From Microbacterium arborescens (lineage in GTDB: Bacteria; Actinomycetota; Actinomycetes; Actinomycetales; Microbacteriaceae), in contig NZ_CP128474.1 in NCBI RefSeq assembly GCF_030369635.1, positions 2,666,001-2,730,000 on the forward strand: a stretch of DNA of 64,000 nucleotides, given 5' to 3'. Each line of letters starts with the position of its first letter. Positions within the stretch are counted from its first letter, which is position 1. The notes under the pieces are model-generated. The model made no database searches. It saw only the letters and a list, made by a program, of their open reading frames with translations, and had not been told where the DNA came from. This document shows positions 1 through 7,682 of the stretch, in pieces. Position numbers and translations under genes: made by a program.

Positions 1-32
1 GGGTAGCCGCGGTTCGGCGACGTGAGGGTCAC
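1..32 (-). CDS. 5' end of a gene running off the window, translationally coupled to the upstream WXG100-size gene
   Basis: A GTG at 30-32 overlaps the TGA stop of the upstream gene in the GTGA pattern used repeatedly in this island. Only ten codons (VTLTSPNRGY) lie inside the window, so nothing can be said about function. The coupling suggests it belongs to the same small type VII secretion transcription unit. Confidence 0.4.
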   Translation of the reverse strand, partial: MTLTSPNRGY

Positions 33-322
33 GGCTGCTCCTGCCCGGTGAGCTCGACGTCGAGATCGGAGTAGCGCGTCGCGATCGCGGTCAGCAAGGC
101 GGCGACCTCGGATGCCGCGGTGGTCCGGTCGAGCACGACCCGATTCAGTGAGCTCAGCCGCCGGTTCATCTCGAGACGGAGCGCGACCCGGTGTGCGGGG
201 TTCTCGACGCCGGTGTCGTCCCCCTGGATGTCGGCGTTGTCCACCACCGCGCTCGAGACCCGCGTCTGGATCGCATCCGCCGCGCTCGTGAGCGCGTGAT
301 AGTAGATCTCGACGTCTGACAT
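29..322 (-). CDS. WXG100-size helical-hairpin protein (ESX-type small protein)
   Basis: A 97-residue protein, starting MSDVEIYYHAL, with the size and all-helical pattern of ESAT-6/WXG100 type VII substrates. No W-x-G motif is visible. Its first residues resemble those of the WXG protein at 6812-7114 (DVRIDYGAM). The ATG at 320-322 was chosen over longer in-frame starts because GGAGGGGG sits just upstream. It has its own promoter, sharing a palindrome with the esx operon promoter at 7.5 kb. Assignment to the secretion system rests on size, context and the shared promoter rather than a clear family signature. Confidence 0.65.
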   Translation of the reverse strand: MSDVEIYYHALTSAADAIQTRVSSAVVDNADIQGDDTGVENPAHRVALRLEMNRRLSSLNRVVLDRTTAASEVAALLTAIATRYSDLDVELTGQEQP

Positions 323-360
323 CGGGCCCCCTCCGCCGGCTCGGTCCGGCCGACGCTGAC

Positions 361-408
361 ACGCTATCGACAGGCCCGCTGCCGCGTCGATGGGGAGGAC
401 TCCCCTGC
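361..408 (-). promoter_or_regulatory. Promoter with palindromic operator upstream of the WXG100-size gene
   Basis: On the minus strand a TAGCGT -10-like box (361-366) lies 38 nt before the start codon. Nineteen nt upstream of it is GAC, followed by the palindrome GGGGAG-GA-CTCCCC (392-405). The same arrangement, with the same spacing, occurs at 7520-7567 before the esx operon. This looks like a shared regulatory site overlapping or adjoining the -35 region; the binding protein is unknown. Confidence 0.55.
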
Positions 409-469
409 CGCACCCCGCGCGCTGCGGCCGCGGCATCCGCCGGTTCATCCGCGGCGCGACCGGCTCGCC

Positions 470-544
470 GTGCCGCAAACAGGCTCACCCGGCCCCAACC
501 TCCGAGCACAGGCGGGATGCGTCGACGCAGCCTGTTCTCGGCAC
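470..544. repeat. 75-nt inverted-repeat element, copy 1
   Basis: The element begins GTGCCG-CAAA-CAGGCT (470-485) and ends with the reverse complement of GTGCCG-AGAA-CAGGCT (529-544). The 16-nt termini can pair to make a long hairpin. A second element of identical length and termini lies at 642-716. A degenerate related stretch occurs around 563-620. It lies in the 502-bp divergent intergenic region 323-824, in which no gene is seen. Confidence 0.6.
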
Positions 545-641
545 GCCCCGAGGCGCGCAGCGGTGCCACCGGTGTCTTCGTCGGCCCGGAGGGGCGGGCG
601 GGTCGAGCCTGCGCCGCGCGCCGATGCGCGGCCGACCGAGC

Positions 642-716
642 GTGCCGTGCGCAGGCTCAACCCCACGCGATCTCCGTTCATCGGTCGGGTTGAACCGCTC
701 AGCCTGTTGACGGCAC
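642..716. repeat. 75-nt inverted-repeat element, copy 2
   Basis: Same architecture as copy 1: GTGCCG-TGCG-CAGGCT at 642-657 and the complement of GTGCCG-TCAA-CAGGCT at 701-716. Inside, CAACCC (658-663) can pair with GGGTTG (687-692), extending the stem. All four termini keep GTGCCG-N4-CAGGCT exactly. Confidence 0.6.
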
Positions 717-824
717 ACGCGGACGAGCGACCGGCTGCGCCGCCCGCGCCCGGCGACGTGACCCCCGCGACGCTTCCGAGCGCAACCGCTGGCGTGCAGC
801 CCGCGACGGGGTTAGCGTCGCGGC

Positions 825-2252
825 ATGAGCGAACGCACCTACGACCTCGTCGTCATCGGAGCAGGCCCCGTCGGCGAGAACGTCGCCGACCGTGCCGTAC
901 AAGGCGGCCTGAGCGTCGCCATCGTCGAGAGCGAACTCGTCGGCGGCGAGTGCTCGTATTGGGCGTGCATGCCGTCGAAGGGATTGCTTCGGGCCGGCGC
1001 GGCGCTGCGCGCGGCCCGCGCAGTCGACGGCGCGAAGCAGGCCGTGACAGGCGATGTCGACGTCGCCGGTGTGCTGCGCCGTCGCGACTCGCTCACGTCC
1101 GACTGGAACGACTCGTCCCAGGTCGAGTGGCTGCAGGGGGCGGGAGTCGATCTCGTCCGCGGCCACGGCCGGCTGGCGGGCGAGAAGCGCGTCGAGGTCA
1201 CCGAACCCGACGGTTCCGTCACCACGCTCGTCGCGCGCCACGCCGTCGCGGTGTGCACGGGTTCGGCGGCCCTCCTCCCCGATGTCCCCGGCCTCGCCGA
1301 TGTCTCGCCGTGGACGAGCCGCGAAGCGACCGCCGTGCAAGAGGTTCCGGGTTCGCTCGCCATCGTCGGCGGCGGTGTCGTCGCCGCGGAGATGGCCACG
1401 GCGTTCGTCGACCTCGGCAGCGACGTCGCACTCATCGCGCGCAGCCGGCTGCTCGGACCGATGGAGCCCTTCGCGGGCGACCTCGTGGCGCAGTCGCTGA
1501 CCGACCGCGGCGCGCGCGTGCTGCTCCACACCGACCTCGTCTCCGCCCAGCGCGTCGAGGACGGCCAGGTCGAGCTCGAGCTGTCGAACGGCACGCGCGT
1601 CCGCGCCGACGAGGTGCTCGTCGCGACCGGTCGTGTCCCTCGTACCGGGGATCTCGGACTGGATGCCGTCGGCCTCGAGCCCGATTCCTGGATGGATGTC
1701 GACGACACCATGCTCGTCCGCGGATCCGATTGGCTCTACGCGGTCGGTGACGTCAACCGCCGCGCTCTCCTCACCCATCAGGGCAAGTACCAGGCCCGCG
1801 CGGCGGGCGATGTCATCGTCGCCCGGGCGACCGGCGGCACGGTCGACGACGCTCCGTGGGGCGCCCATGTCGCGACCGCCGACCATGCCGCCGTGCCGCA
1901 GGTGACCTTCACCGACCCCGAGGTCGCTTCGATCGGCGAGACCGAGGCGTCCGCGCGCGCCGCGGGTCGCAACATCCGCGTGCTCGACTACGACCTCTCG
2001 TGGATCGCGGGCGCGTCGACGCGTTCGGACGCGTACACCGGTCAGGCGCGCGCGATCGTCGACGAGGACCGCGGCGTTCTCATCGGGGCGACGTTCGTCG
2101 GGGCGGATGTCGGTGAGCTGCTCCAGGCGGCGACGATCGCGGTCGTCGGCGAGGTTCCGCTCGCGCGGCTGTGGCACGCCGTGCCGGCGTACCCGACGCT
2201 CAGCGAGGTGTGGCTGCGCTTCCTCGAGACCTACGGCCGGCCGACCGTCTGA
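825..2252 (+). CDS. FAD-dependent pyridine nucleotide-disulfide oxidoreductase (Lpd/MerA-like)
   Basis: A 475-residue flavoprotein disulfide reductase. The FAD-binding GxGxxG is at residues 12-17, and the redox-active pair is C43/C48 in the unusual motif GGECSYWACMPSK; dihydrolipoamide dehydrogenases usually have GGTCLNxGCIPSK. A second nucleotide-binding glycine motif (IVGGGVVAAE) follows near residue 183. The C-terminus has H-x-P-x-x-P-T-x-S-E, matching the catalytic His-Glu region of the family. It stands alone, with no E1/E2 or mer genes nearby, so the electron acceptor is unknown. The family assignment is firm, the substrate is not. Confidence 0.85.
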   Translation: MSERTYDLVVIGAGPVGENVADRAVQGGLSVAIVESELVGGECSYWACMPSKGLLRAGAALRAARAVDGAKQAVTGDVDVAGVLRRRDSLTSDWNDSSQVEWLQGAGVDLVRGHGRLAGEKRVEVTEPDGSVTTLVARHAVAVCTGSAALLPDVPGLADVSPWTSREATAVQEVPGSLAIVGGGVVAAEMATAFVDLGSDVALIARSRLLGPMEPFAGDLVAQSLTDRGARVLLHTDLVSAQRVEDGQVELELSNGTRVRADEVLVATGRVPRTGDLGLDAVGLEPDSWMDVDDTMLVRGSDWLYAVGDVNRRALLTHQGKYQARAAGDVIVARATGGTVDDAPWGAHVATADHAAVPQVTFTDPEVASIGETEASARAAGRNIRVLDYDLSWIAGASTRSDAYTGQARAIVDEDRGVLIGATFVGADVGELLQAATIAVVGEVPLARLWHAVPAYPTLSEVWLRFLETYGRPTV

Positions 2253-2263
2253 GTCGGTCGGCC
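2239..2263. terminator. Hairpin between convergent genes
   Basis: A perfect 9-bp inverted repeat GGCCGACCG / CGGTCGGCC with a 7-nt loop spans the stop codon of the reductase and precedes the convergent minus-strand gene end at 2280. It fits a bidirectional terminator without a clear U-tract. Confidence 0.45.
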
Positions 2264-2279
2264 CGCCGCAGCCACCGGC

Positions 2280-3089
2280 TCACGCGCGCCGCTCGGCGTC
2301 GAGGAGGAACAGCGTTCCCGGCTCGCACCCGAGGGCCTGCTCCAGGGTGCCGGCGTCGATCAAGCCGCGCTCGTGCAGCACGGCGAGCGCGGCGTCGCGG
2401 TCGTCGACGATGGCCTGACGCTCACCCGCCGGCAGCGCCGCGATGCGGGCGCGGATGTCGCCGACGCTGAGGCCTGTCTCGGGCGCGCCCTCGCCGTCGC
2501 CATCGGGCTCGCGGACGCGGAAGCGCACCAGCATCACGAGGGCTGCCAGCCCGGCGACGCCGAGCGCGATGAGGACCGGAACCCGCCACTGCTGCCACCC
2601 CGTGTAGTCGTCGAGCTCGGCGACGCCGGGCATCGTGCCCAGCGCGAGAAGTGCCATCGCCGCCGCCACGAGGTGGATGGAGAACTCCGGCCACGAGAAC
2701 CGGGCGCCCCGGAGCAGCCAGATGACCAGGAGGGTGGCCTGGCTGACCGCCGCGACGGTGAACATCGCGCCCGCGATCGGCATCGCCCGCTGGGCCTCGA
2801 TGCGGTGGAAGTCGAAGCGGTCGCCCATGAGCACGGCGAGGCCCGTGATCGGTGCGAAGAACGCGCCGATCACGAGGGCCCACAGCACGACGTCGAGGAT
2901 GCGATGTAACGATGACCTCTTCGCGTTCGCGTGCAGGCGTTGCGCCATCGCGGCGCCGTCGGCGCCGAAGTGCTGGAAGATCTCCGGATGCCGCTGGTAG
3001 GCGACAGCCTCGAGCTGCGCGAATCGGACGTCGGCGGCGAGCGAGTGGTCCTCCGCCCAGCCGCGTGCGGTGGTGCGGAGGAAGCTCAT
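2280..3089 (-). CDS. Four-TM membrane protein, last gene of the esx operon
   Basis: A 269-residue protein of no recognised family. A soluble N-terminal part (about 1-65, including LEAVAYQRHPEIF) is followed by four hydrophobic segments (about 70-95, 105-130, 140-160, 175-195) and a charged C-terminal tail of about 70 residues. The ATG at 3087-3089 overlaps the upstream stop (ATGA). A remnant homologous to residues around LEAVAYQRH survives in the pseudogene at 9503-9790, which shows this family once had a paralogue nearby. Function unknown; the context suggests an accessory membrane role for the WXG cassette. Confidence 0.75.
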   Translation of the reverse strand: MSFLRTTARGWAEDHSLAADVRFAQLEAVAYQRHPEIFQHFGADGAAMAQRLHANAKRSSLHRILDVVLWALVIGAFFAPITGLAVLMGDRFDFHRIEAQRAMPIAGAMFTVAAVSQATLLVIWLLRGARFSWPEFSIHLVAAAMALLALGTMPGVAELDDYTGWQQWRVPVLIALGVAGLAALVMLVRFRVREPDGDGEGAPETGLSVGDIRARIAALPAGERQAIVDDRDAALAVLHERGLIDAGTLEQALGCEPGTLFLLDAERRA

Positions 3090-3847
3090 GAGCCACCGCC
3101 GTAGGGGGCGACGGGAGACTCGGTGGACGCGGGCGGAGGTTCGATCGGCGTTCCGTCCTCGTTCCAGTACACCGGGCTGCCGTCCTCGGGGAAATAGAAC
3201 CGGGGTTGCCAATCGGGCCCCTCGAAGGCCGGCACGCGCAGGGCGAGTCCGGGGTAGGAGATGCCGGCGAAGACCATGTCATACAGCTTCGCGGCGTCAC
3301 CGGGGAAGCACCCGGGTTCCGCGGTGACTCGGATCGTGCCCCGCGCAGGGCGTATGGTCACGACGCCACGACCGACGGGACCACCCGTCGCGATCACGTT
3401 GACTTCCTGGCGGTCTCCCTCGCCGTAGGTCGTGGTGGTCGCCGTCATGTCTGCGGCCTCGAAGGCAGCGGATGATGCCGCCACGATCGAGTCGACATCC
3501 GGCGCGTCCTGCTCCAGCAGTCGCGCCCACGAAAAGGCGTACCCGTCGGAGCCGCCCTCTCTCCGGCACGGGATAGGCGAGGCTCCCCACGACCCCTGAT
3601 CCACCTTCCACTCACCATCGTGGATCGCCATGATCACCGAATGCATGGTCGTCGCGCACGAGAGGTATCGATCCTCGCCGTCGCGGTAGAGCGCATCTCC
3701 CGTCGGTGCTTCGGCTGCGGGACTGCATCCCGTCATGATCACTACCATTCCCGTGGCCAGCGCCATGGCAAACGTGCGTCGCGCTCGCCATGTCGCGCGG
3801 AGGCGGTATGAGCTGCTCCGCGAGTGCCCCAGCCGGCCCGCCGTCAT
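3086..3847 (-). CDS. Lipoprotein of the esx operon
   Basis: A 253-residue protein with a type II signal peptide; the lipobox MTGC places the lipidated Cys near residue 41 and a Ser-Pro-Ala linker follows. The N-terminal MTAGRLGHS segment may be untranslated if a later Met is used. The ATG overlaps the upstream stop (ATGA). The broken lipoprotein gene at 10104-10732 is a paralogue: both have C-x(6)-PTG, a conserved HDG-x-W-x-V stretch, and a late GD-x(4)-LxxM(V/I) region. Likely anchored outside the membrane; function unknown. Confidence 0.75.
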   Translation of the reverse strand: MTAGRLGHSRSSSYRLRATWRARRTFAMALATGMVVIMTGCSPAAEAPTGDALYRDGEDRYLSCATTMHSVIMAIHDGEWKVDQGSWGASPIPCRREGGSDGYAFSWARLLEQDAPDVDSIVAASSAAFEAADMTATTTTYGEGDRQEVNVIATGGPVGRGVVTIRPARGTIRVTAEPGCFPGDAAKLYDMVFAGISYPGLALRVPAFEGPDWQPRFYFPEDGSPVYWNEDGTPIEPPPASTESPVAPYGGGS

Positions 3848-4392
3848 CGCTCACCAATCGAGGAACGTCGGGAGAGCATGGCGATGCCCACGACCAGGAT
3901 GACGACCGCGAGAGCCGAGATCGGGGCCGCGGCCCATTGCGCACCCCAGACCATGTCCCCCGTTCGCACGCCGTGCTCCGGCGTCATACCGGCGAACAGG
4001 ACCGCAGCGATCGCGGCGGCGGTGCCAGGCCCGATAAGTCCGCGCAGACCCGGCACATCGTCGCGACGAGCGGTCGCCACCGAGACGACGGCCAAGACCA
4101 CGGATGCACCGGCTAGCGCGATCAGGACTCCGGCGGGTATGACGAAGAGCGGATACGGCGCCGCGACGGCCCACTTGGCCCTTGTGGACTCGCTGACCTG
4201 CCCGCCCGAGAGGATCAGCGACCCCACGAGGAATACGATCAGCGCAGCGGGAGGAACCACGCCGACGATCGCAGAGGCACGCGTGGCGAACGCGTGCCCG
4301 CGGCTCGGCGGCGACGACGGCGGGACCACGGTGTCAGCGTATGCGGCAGATGGAGCGCGTGTCAGCGAGCGCGCACCGAGCGTGTGAGCCAC
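3844..4392 (-). CDS. Four-TM membrane protein with LSGGQVS signature
   Basis: About 182 residues with four predicted membrane segments. After the first comes the stretch SLILSGGQVSES, preserved almost exactly in the pseudogene at 9503-9790. The start is uncertain: GTG at 4390-4392 overlaps the end of the upstream gene by about 30 nt and has no strong ribosome site; a GTG at 4327-4329 is an alternative. The stop overlaps the lipoprotein start (ATGA). No known family. The intact membrane gene at 10729-11169 has the same four-helix layout and also immediately precedes a lipoprotein gene. Confidence 0.65.
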   Translation of the reverse strand: MAHTLGARSLTRAPSAAYADTVVPPSSPPSRGHAFATRASAIVGVVPPAALIVFLVGSLILSGGQVSESTRAKWAVAAPYPLFVIPAGVLIALAGASVVLAVVSVATARRDDVPGLRGLIGPGTAAAIAAVLFAGMTPEHGVRTGDMVWGAQWAAAPISALAVVILVVGIAMLSRRSSIGER

Positions 4393-5036
4393 GACCACAG
4401 CGGGTCGCCCGCACTCAGGCCGTTGACGATACGCAAGACGCCGCCGCTCTGCCCGATTCCACTGAGGGCGCCGCAGATGCCGACGAGCAGGGCCGGCACC
4501 GTGAAGATCGAGACGCCGGCGCCGAGGTCGCGTATGAACACTGCGACGCCACCCACAGCGACCAGCAACGCGAGCGCTACCGTGAGCAGGCGGACGAGGA
4601 TGCGGGGCTCGAGGTTCACTGTTCGCGCCTGCACCCACCCGGCGGCTCGCGGCGCGCGCTGGCCGTTCACGTACGGCGCGCGCAGCCAGTACGACGCCGC
4701 CCGGGTGAGCGCGCGGCCGGTCCACCACAGGGCGACGAGCAATGTGGAACCTGCCAGCGCGATCACGACGGCGATCAGGGTCACGATCACATCGACAGCG
4801 TCTACGCGCCCGGGGGTGCTGAGTGACGCGACCATTCCCGCTGCGATGAAGCCTCCCCCGGCGGCGACGACGAAGGCGACGACGCCGAGAGCCCAGCGCG
4901 ACCATCGCTCGTAGTCCGAACGCAGTACGGCGGCGGCACGATCAGCTTCGGCGGCCGTCGGGGGCGCGTACGGATCCACGGTCTCACCCGTCCCGAGGAA
5001 CGGGCGGGATGCGGCCTGGATCAACGCGAACGCCAT
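4362..5036 (-). CDS. Four-TM membrane protein of the esx operon
   Basis: A 224-residue protein beginning MAFALIQAASRP, with a proline-rich cytoplasmic stretch (VDPYAPPT) and four hydrophobic segments (about 54-78, 84-110, 145-170, 176-198). It follows the soluble protein gene by 10 nt. The ribosome site is weak. No recognised family. It lies between the secreted-protein genes and the membrane-lipoprotein-membrane trio. Confidence 0.7.
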   Translation of the reverse strand: MAFALIQAASRPFLGTGETVDPYAPPTAAEADRAAAVLRSDYERWSRWALGVVAFVVAAGGGFIAAGMVASLSTPGRVDAVDVIVTLIAVVIALAGSTLLVALWWTGRALTRAASYWLRAPYVNGQRAPRAAGWVQARTVNLEPRILVRLLTVALALLVAVGGVAVFIRDLGAGVSIFTVPALLVGICGALSGIGQSGGVLRIVNGLSAGDPLWSWLTRSVRAR

Positions 5037-5046
5037 GAACAGAATG

Positions 5047-5688
5047 CTACGGGGTGGCTGAGACGGGGTCTGCGGGCTCGACGCCCTCGGGCAGAGCCTG
5101 CGTGGTCGTGAGCGCGAACGCGACGTGCAGCGCCAGCTCGGCCGACTGCTGCGGGTCGGAGCACAACCCCATGACGACGGCTGTGCCCGCGTCGCCGGGA
5201 AGACGGATCTCGCCGACCGCGGTGAGGTGCGGCATCCCGCCGTCCATCGACGCACCGAGGGTGATCGTGCCGACGCGACCGTCCGGGGTAGTGAAGCTCT
5301 CGCTGCGCCCGCCCTCGCCGAACCGCGCAAGCGGGAGCAGCCGGTGGAAGGCCGTCGCGGCGGCGTCGGTCGCGGCCGCCCCCGGCACCACGTTCGTGCA
5401 GAGGAAGAATGCCGCCGGGCGCTCGCCCAGCGTCAGCGAGACACCGGCGAAGGCGAAGGCGGTGTCGGCGAACAGCTCGACGCCGGCACGGAAGCCGTCG
5501 ACGATCGCGTCGCGCGCGGCATCCGGGAGCCAGCCCTCGGCACTCACGAGGTACCAGTCGAGCCACTCCTGCGGCGAACGATCGCCGAACGAGCGGAACT
5601 CGATCCACCCCTGGGGCACCCGCTGCCAGACCCGCAGCGGCGCACCCTCAGCCGCGATCGGGTCGAGCGTCGCCTCCTGCTCGGCCAT
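5047..5688 (-). CDS. Soluble protein of the esx operon, unknown function
   Basis: A 213-residue protein with no signal peptide or membrane segment. It opens with a polar stretch, then VWQRVPQGWIEF, and alternates beta and helical segments with a late LGASMDGGMPHLTAVGEI strand pair. The ATG shares one base with the stop of the WXG substrate gene (TGATG). Its place directly after the large WXG protein is where ESX loci often encode a substrate chaperone or immunity-like partner; that role is an inference from position only. Confidence 0.7.
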   Translation of the reverse strand: MAEQEATLDPIAAEGAPLRVWQRVPQGWIEFRSFGDRSPQEWLDWYLVSAEGWLPDAARDAIVDGFRAGVELFADTAFAFAGVSLTLGERPAAFFLCTNVVPGAAATDAAATAFHRLLPLARFGEGGRSESFTTPDGRVGTITLGASMDGGMPHLTAVGEIRLPGDAGTAVVMGLCSDPQQSAELALHVAFALTTTQALPEGVEPADPVSATP

Positions 5689-6815
5689 CAGACCTCCTCG
5701 TCGGTGCGCGGACCGTTGCCGCGCAGGGTGTTGTTGAACCGCTCGGAGAGGTTCTGCCACGGCCCGGTCAGACTGTCGACGAAGTCCGTCCCCTTGCTGT
5801 GGGCGTCCATCGCACTGTTCACGGTCCAGTAGGTGTTCGCGACCATGTTGGGCAGATTGACGTTGAGCGCCACGGCGACGCTTCCCGCCGCGGCTCCACC
5901 GCCGGCCATGGCCGGCGTCATGCCCTGGATCGACGGGATGAGCACCTGTCCGCCGGGTCCGATCAGCGCCTTTGCCGCCTGCCCGAGCGCGCCACCCGCG
6001 AGCAGTCCGAGGGCGCCGGTGGCGAACTCGGCGAACGTTCCGCGACCGGTCGCCCACTGCAGGCCGTCGATCGCGACGAGCGCGATGGACATGATGAGCG
6101 CCACCGTGCCGAGGACGGGGATGAAGAGCGAGAGGATCGCGATGATCGGCAGCGCCGCCCGGAGGATGTCCTCCAGGATCGGCACCACGTTGTCCATGAG
6201 CCAGTTGCCTGCGTCGGCGAGCCAGTCGCCGGCCGAGCCCATGAAGTTGGTGAACTTGTTGCCCGCGTAGGAGTCGAGCGTGTCGCTCGCCGACAGGAGC
6301 GCTCCCGCCGCGGCGGCCGCGTCGGCGTCGACCTCGTCCTTGAGCTGACGAGCGCGCGCTCGGATCGACTCCAGCTCGCCCTGCGCGTTCGCCAGCGCCG
6401 TCGACGCGTTCGACACGGCATCCGGGTCGGCATCCTCGGCGTCTTTGTTCGCCTGCGCTTGCGCATGCGCCGATTCCGATGAGGCGACGCTCGCGGATGC
6501 CGCTGAGGCCTCCTCCGCGAGCGCTGCGGCACGCCGCTGGTAGTTGGTGAGCTGATCGGTCCAGGTTGCGAGGGCGGTCCGCGATGTGCGCAACGCCTCG
6601 CCGGTGTCGCTGAGGTGCGGTCGGAAGTCCTCGCTGAGTGCGGCGCGGAAGGCCGTCGCCGACTTCCCGATCCAGGCGGCGTCGTCGGAGCCGTCCATCA
6701 TCGAGAGCGCGTCATCGACGCCGTCGCAACTGGTGGTGAGCGCAACCACATATCCGGAGAGCGTCGCGACGTCTCCCGGGGCGGGGTCGAAGCCGAGAGC
6801 GGAGAAGTCGGTCAC
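5688..6815 (-). CDS. Large WXG-domain type VII secretion substrate-like protein
   Basis: A 375-residue protein with a WXG100-like N-terminal module: W48-I-G50 in a helix-turn-helix setting, then a long Ala-rich coiled coil (about 70-185). A hydrophobic block (about 208-250) and a Gly/Ala-rich segment (265-325) follow. There is no recognisable C-terminal toxin domain; the protein ends in a polar tail, TDEEV. The GTG start at 6813-6815 overlaps the upstream stop (GTGA). The architecture resembles LXG/WXG secreted proteins, whose hydrophobic middle can insert in or cross membranes. Whether it is an effector or a structural part of the secretion route cannot be told. Confidence 0.75.
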   Translation of the reverse strand: MTDFSALGFDPAPGDVATLSGYVVALTTSCDGVDDALSMMDGSDDAAWIGKSATAFRAALSEDFRPHLSDTGEALRTSRTALATWTDQLTNYQRRAAALAEEASAASASVASSESAHAQAQANKDAEDADPDAVSNASTALANAQGELESIRARARQLKDEVDADAAAAAGALLSASDTLDSYAGNKFTNFMGSAGDWLADAGNWLMDNVVPILEDILRAALPIIAILSLFIPVLGTVALIMSIALVAIDGLQWATGRGTFAEFATGALGLLAGGALGQAAKALIGPGGQVLIPSIQGMTPAMAGGGAAAGSVAVALNVNLPNMVANTYWTVNSAMDAHSKGTDFVDSLTGPWQNLSERFNNTLRGNGPRTDEEV

Positions 6816-7114
6816 GACGCCGATCCTTCCTGCGGAACCATGCTGTTGCCGAGCTCGGTGTCGAGCTGCTGGAATGCCTCGAGAATGCCCTCGAGTCCCG
6901 TGCCCGCGTCTTCGGCATAGCGGGCGAGTTTGTCGATACCGCCACCCCACGAGTCGTGGAGATCCTCGAGACGCCGCCGCAGCACGTCTTGGGGCACGGC
7001 CGCGCCCGAGACGTTCGACATCGCCCGTGTCGCCCCGTCGAGAACATCTCGCATGTTCGCGTAAGCGTTGCGGCTGGCGCGCATCGCGCCGTAGTCGATC
7101 CGCACGTCGACCAT
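6812..7114 (-). CDS. WXG100 family protein with intact W-x-G
   Basis: A 100-residue all-helical protein with W56-G-G58 in the turn (DSWGGGIDKL), as in ESAT-6/CFP-10 family type VII substrates. The ATG at 7112-7114 was chosen because GGAGG lies 5 nt upstream; an in-frame GTG two codons earlier is possible. It is the second gene of the operon and probably pairs with the neighbouring 95-residue protein or docks on the large WXG protein encoded next. Confidence 0.85.
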   Translation of the reverse strand: MVDVRIDYGAMRASRNAYANMRDVLDGATRAMSNVSGAAVPQDVLRRRLEDLHDSWGGGIDKLARYAEDAGTGLEGILEAFQQLDTELGNSMVPQEGSAS

Positions 7115-7178
7115 GGTCACCTCCGAGAATCGAGCGGAGCCGAGGCGCCCAGGACGCCTCGGCTCCGAGAAGACGAGA

Positions 7179-7466
7179 TCAGCTGCCGGCGAGCTGCTGG
7201 TCGAGGTCCTGGATCGCGCGCATCATGCCCAGCAGCGACTCGGACATGTCGTTGATGCCATCCACCGCGTTCTTCAGACCCGTCGTCAGCTCCGAGTAGC
7301 CCTCACCGAACTTGCCCGACGCGTGCTGCGTCTTGAAGTCGTCGCCCAGCAGCGTGTCGACCTGCGACTTCAGGGTGTCCAGCTGACCCTGAATGTCATC
7401 ACGAGCCTGCGCCAGCGAGCTCGCAACCTGCTCCATCTCGCCATAAGACGCACCGAAATCAGCCAT
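7179..7466 (-). CDS. ESAT-6-like protein lacking the WXG tryptophan
   Basis: A 95-residue helical hairpin protein with the size and heptad pattern of WXG100 members. The turn region (GDDFKTQHASGKFGEGY) has no Trp. Strong ribosome site AGGAGGG precedes the ATG. It is the first gene of the eight-gene operon, as the small secreted partner often is in ESX loci. Loss of Trp in one partner of a heterodimer is known in the family, so it may pair with the W-x-G-bearing protein downstream. Confidence 0.85.
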   Translation of the reverse strand: MADFGASYGEMEQVASSLAQARDDIQGQLDTLKSQVDTLLGDDFKTQHASGKFGEGYSELTTGLKNAVDGINDMSESLLGMMRAIQDLDQQLAGS

Positions 7467-7519
7467 GACGGCCCTCCTGAAAGTAGATGTCCCGACCCCC
7501 CTCCGGAGCCGACACCCAA

Positions 7520-7567
7520 AACCTATCGGCACCGATCACATCAGGTCGATGGGGAGAACTCCCCATC
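7520..7567 (-). promoter_or_regulatory. esx operon promoter with perfect 20-nt palindrome
   Basis: On the minus strand a TAGGTT box (7520-7525) lies 53 nt before the start codon. Nineteen nt upstream is GAC, directly followed by the perfect palindrome GATGGGGAGAACTCCCCATC (7548-7567; 9-nt arms). The layout and spacing match the promoter at 361-408. Confidence 0.6.
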
Positions 7568-7682
7568 TCGGAATGTGCTAGGCAATCGCTTTCCTCCGGC
7601 AGCCCGTGGCGCAGTTCCGCCCTTCATGCCGAGAGGACGCGCCGTGATACCGCGGTCTTTTCCATCCCGCCCGTCGGTGAGC

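Noticed and set aside
389-408. Palindrome GGGGAG-N2-CTCCCC as a transcription terminator
   Set aside because: A 2-nt centre cannot form a hairpin loop of that stem length, and both copies lie upstream of -10 boxes rather than after genes.
5688-6815. Polymorphic toxin call for the large WXG protein
   Set aside because: The N-terminus fits, but no C-terminal toxin domain or clear immunity gene can be recognised.
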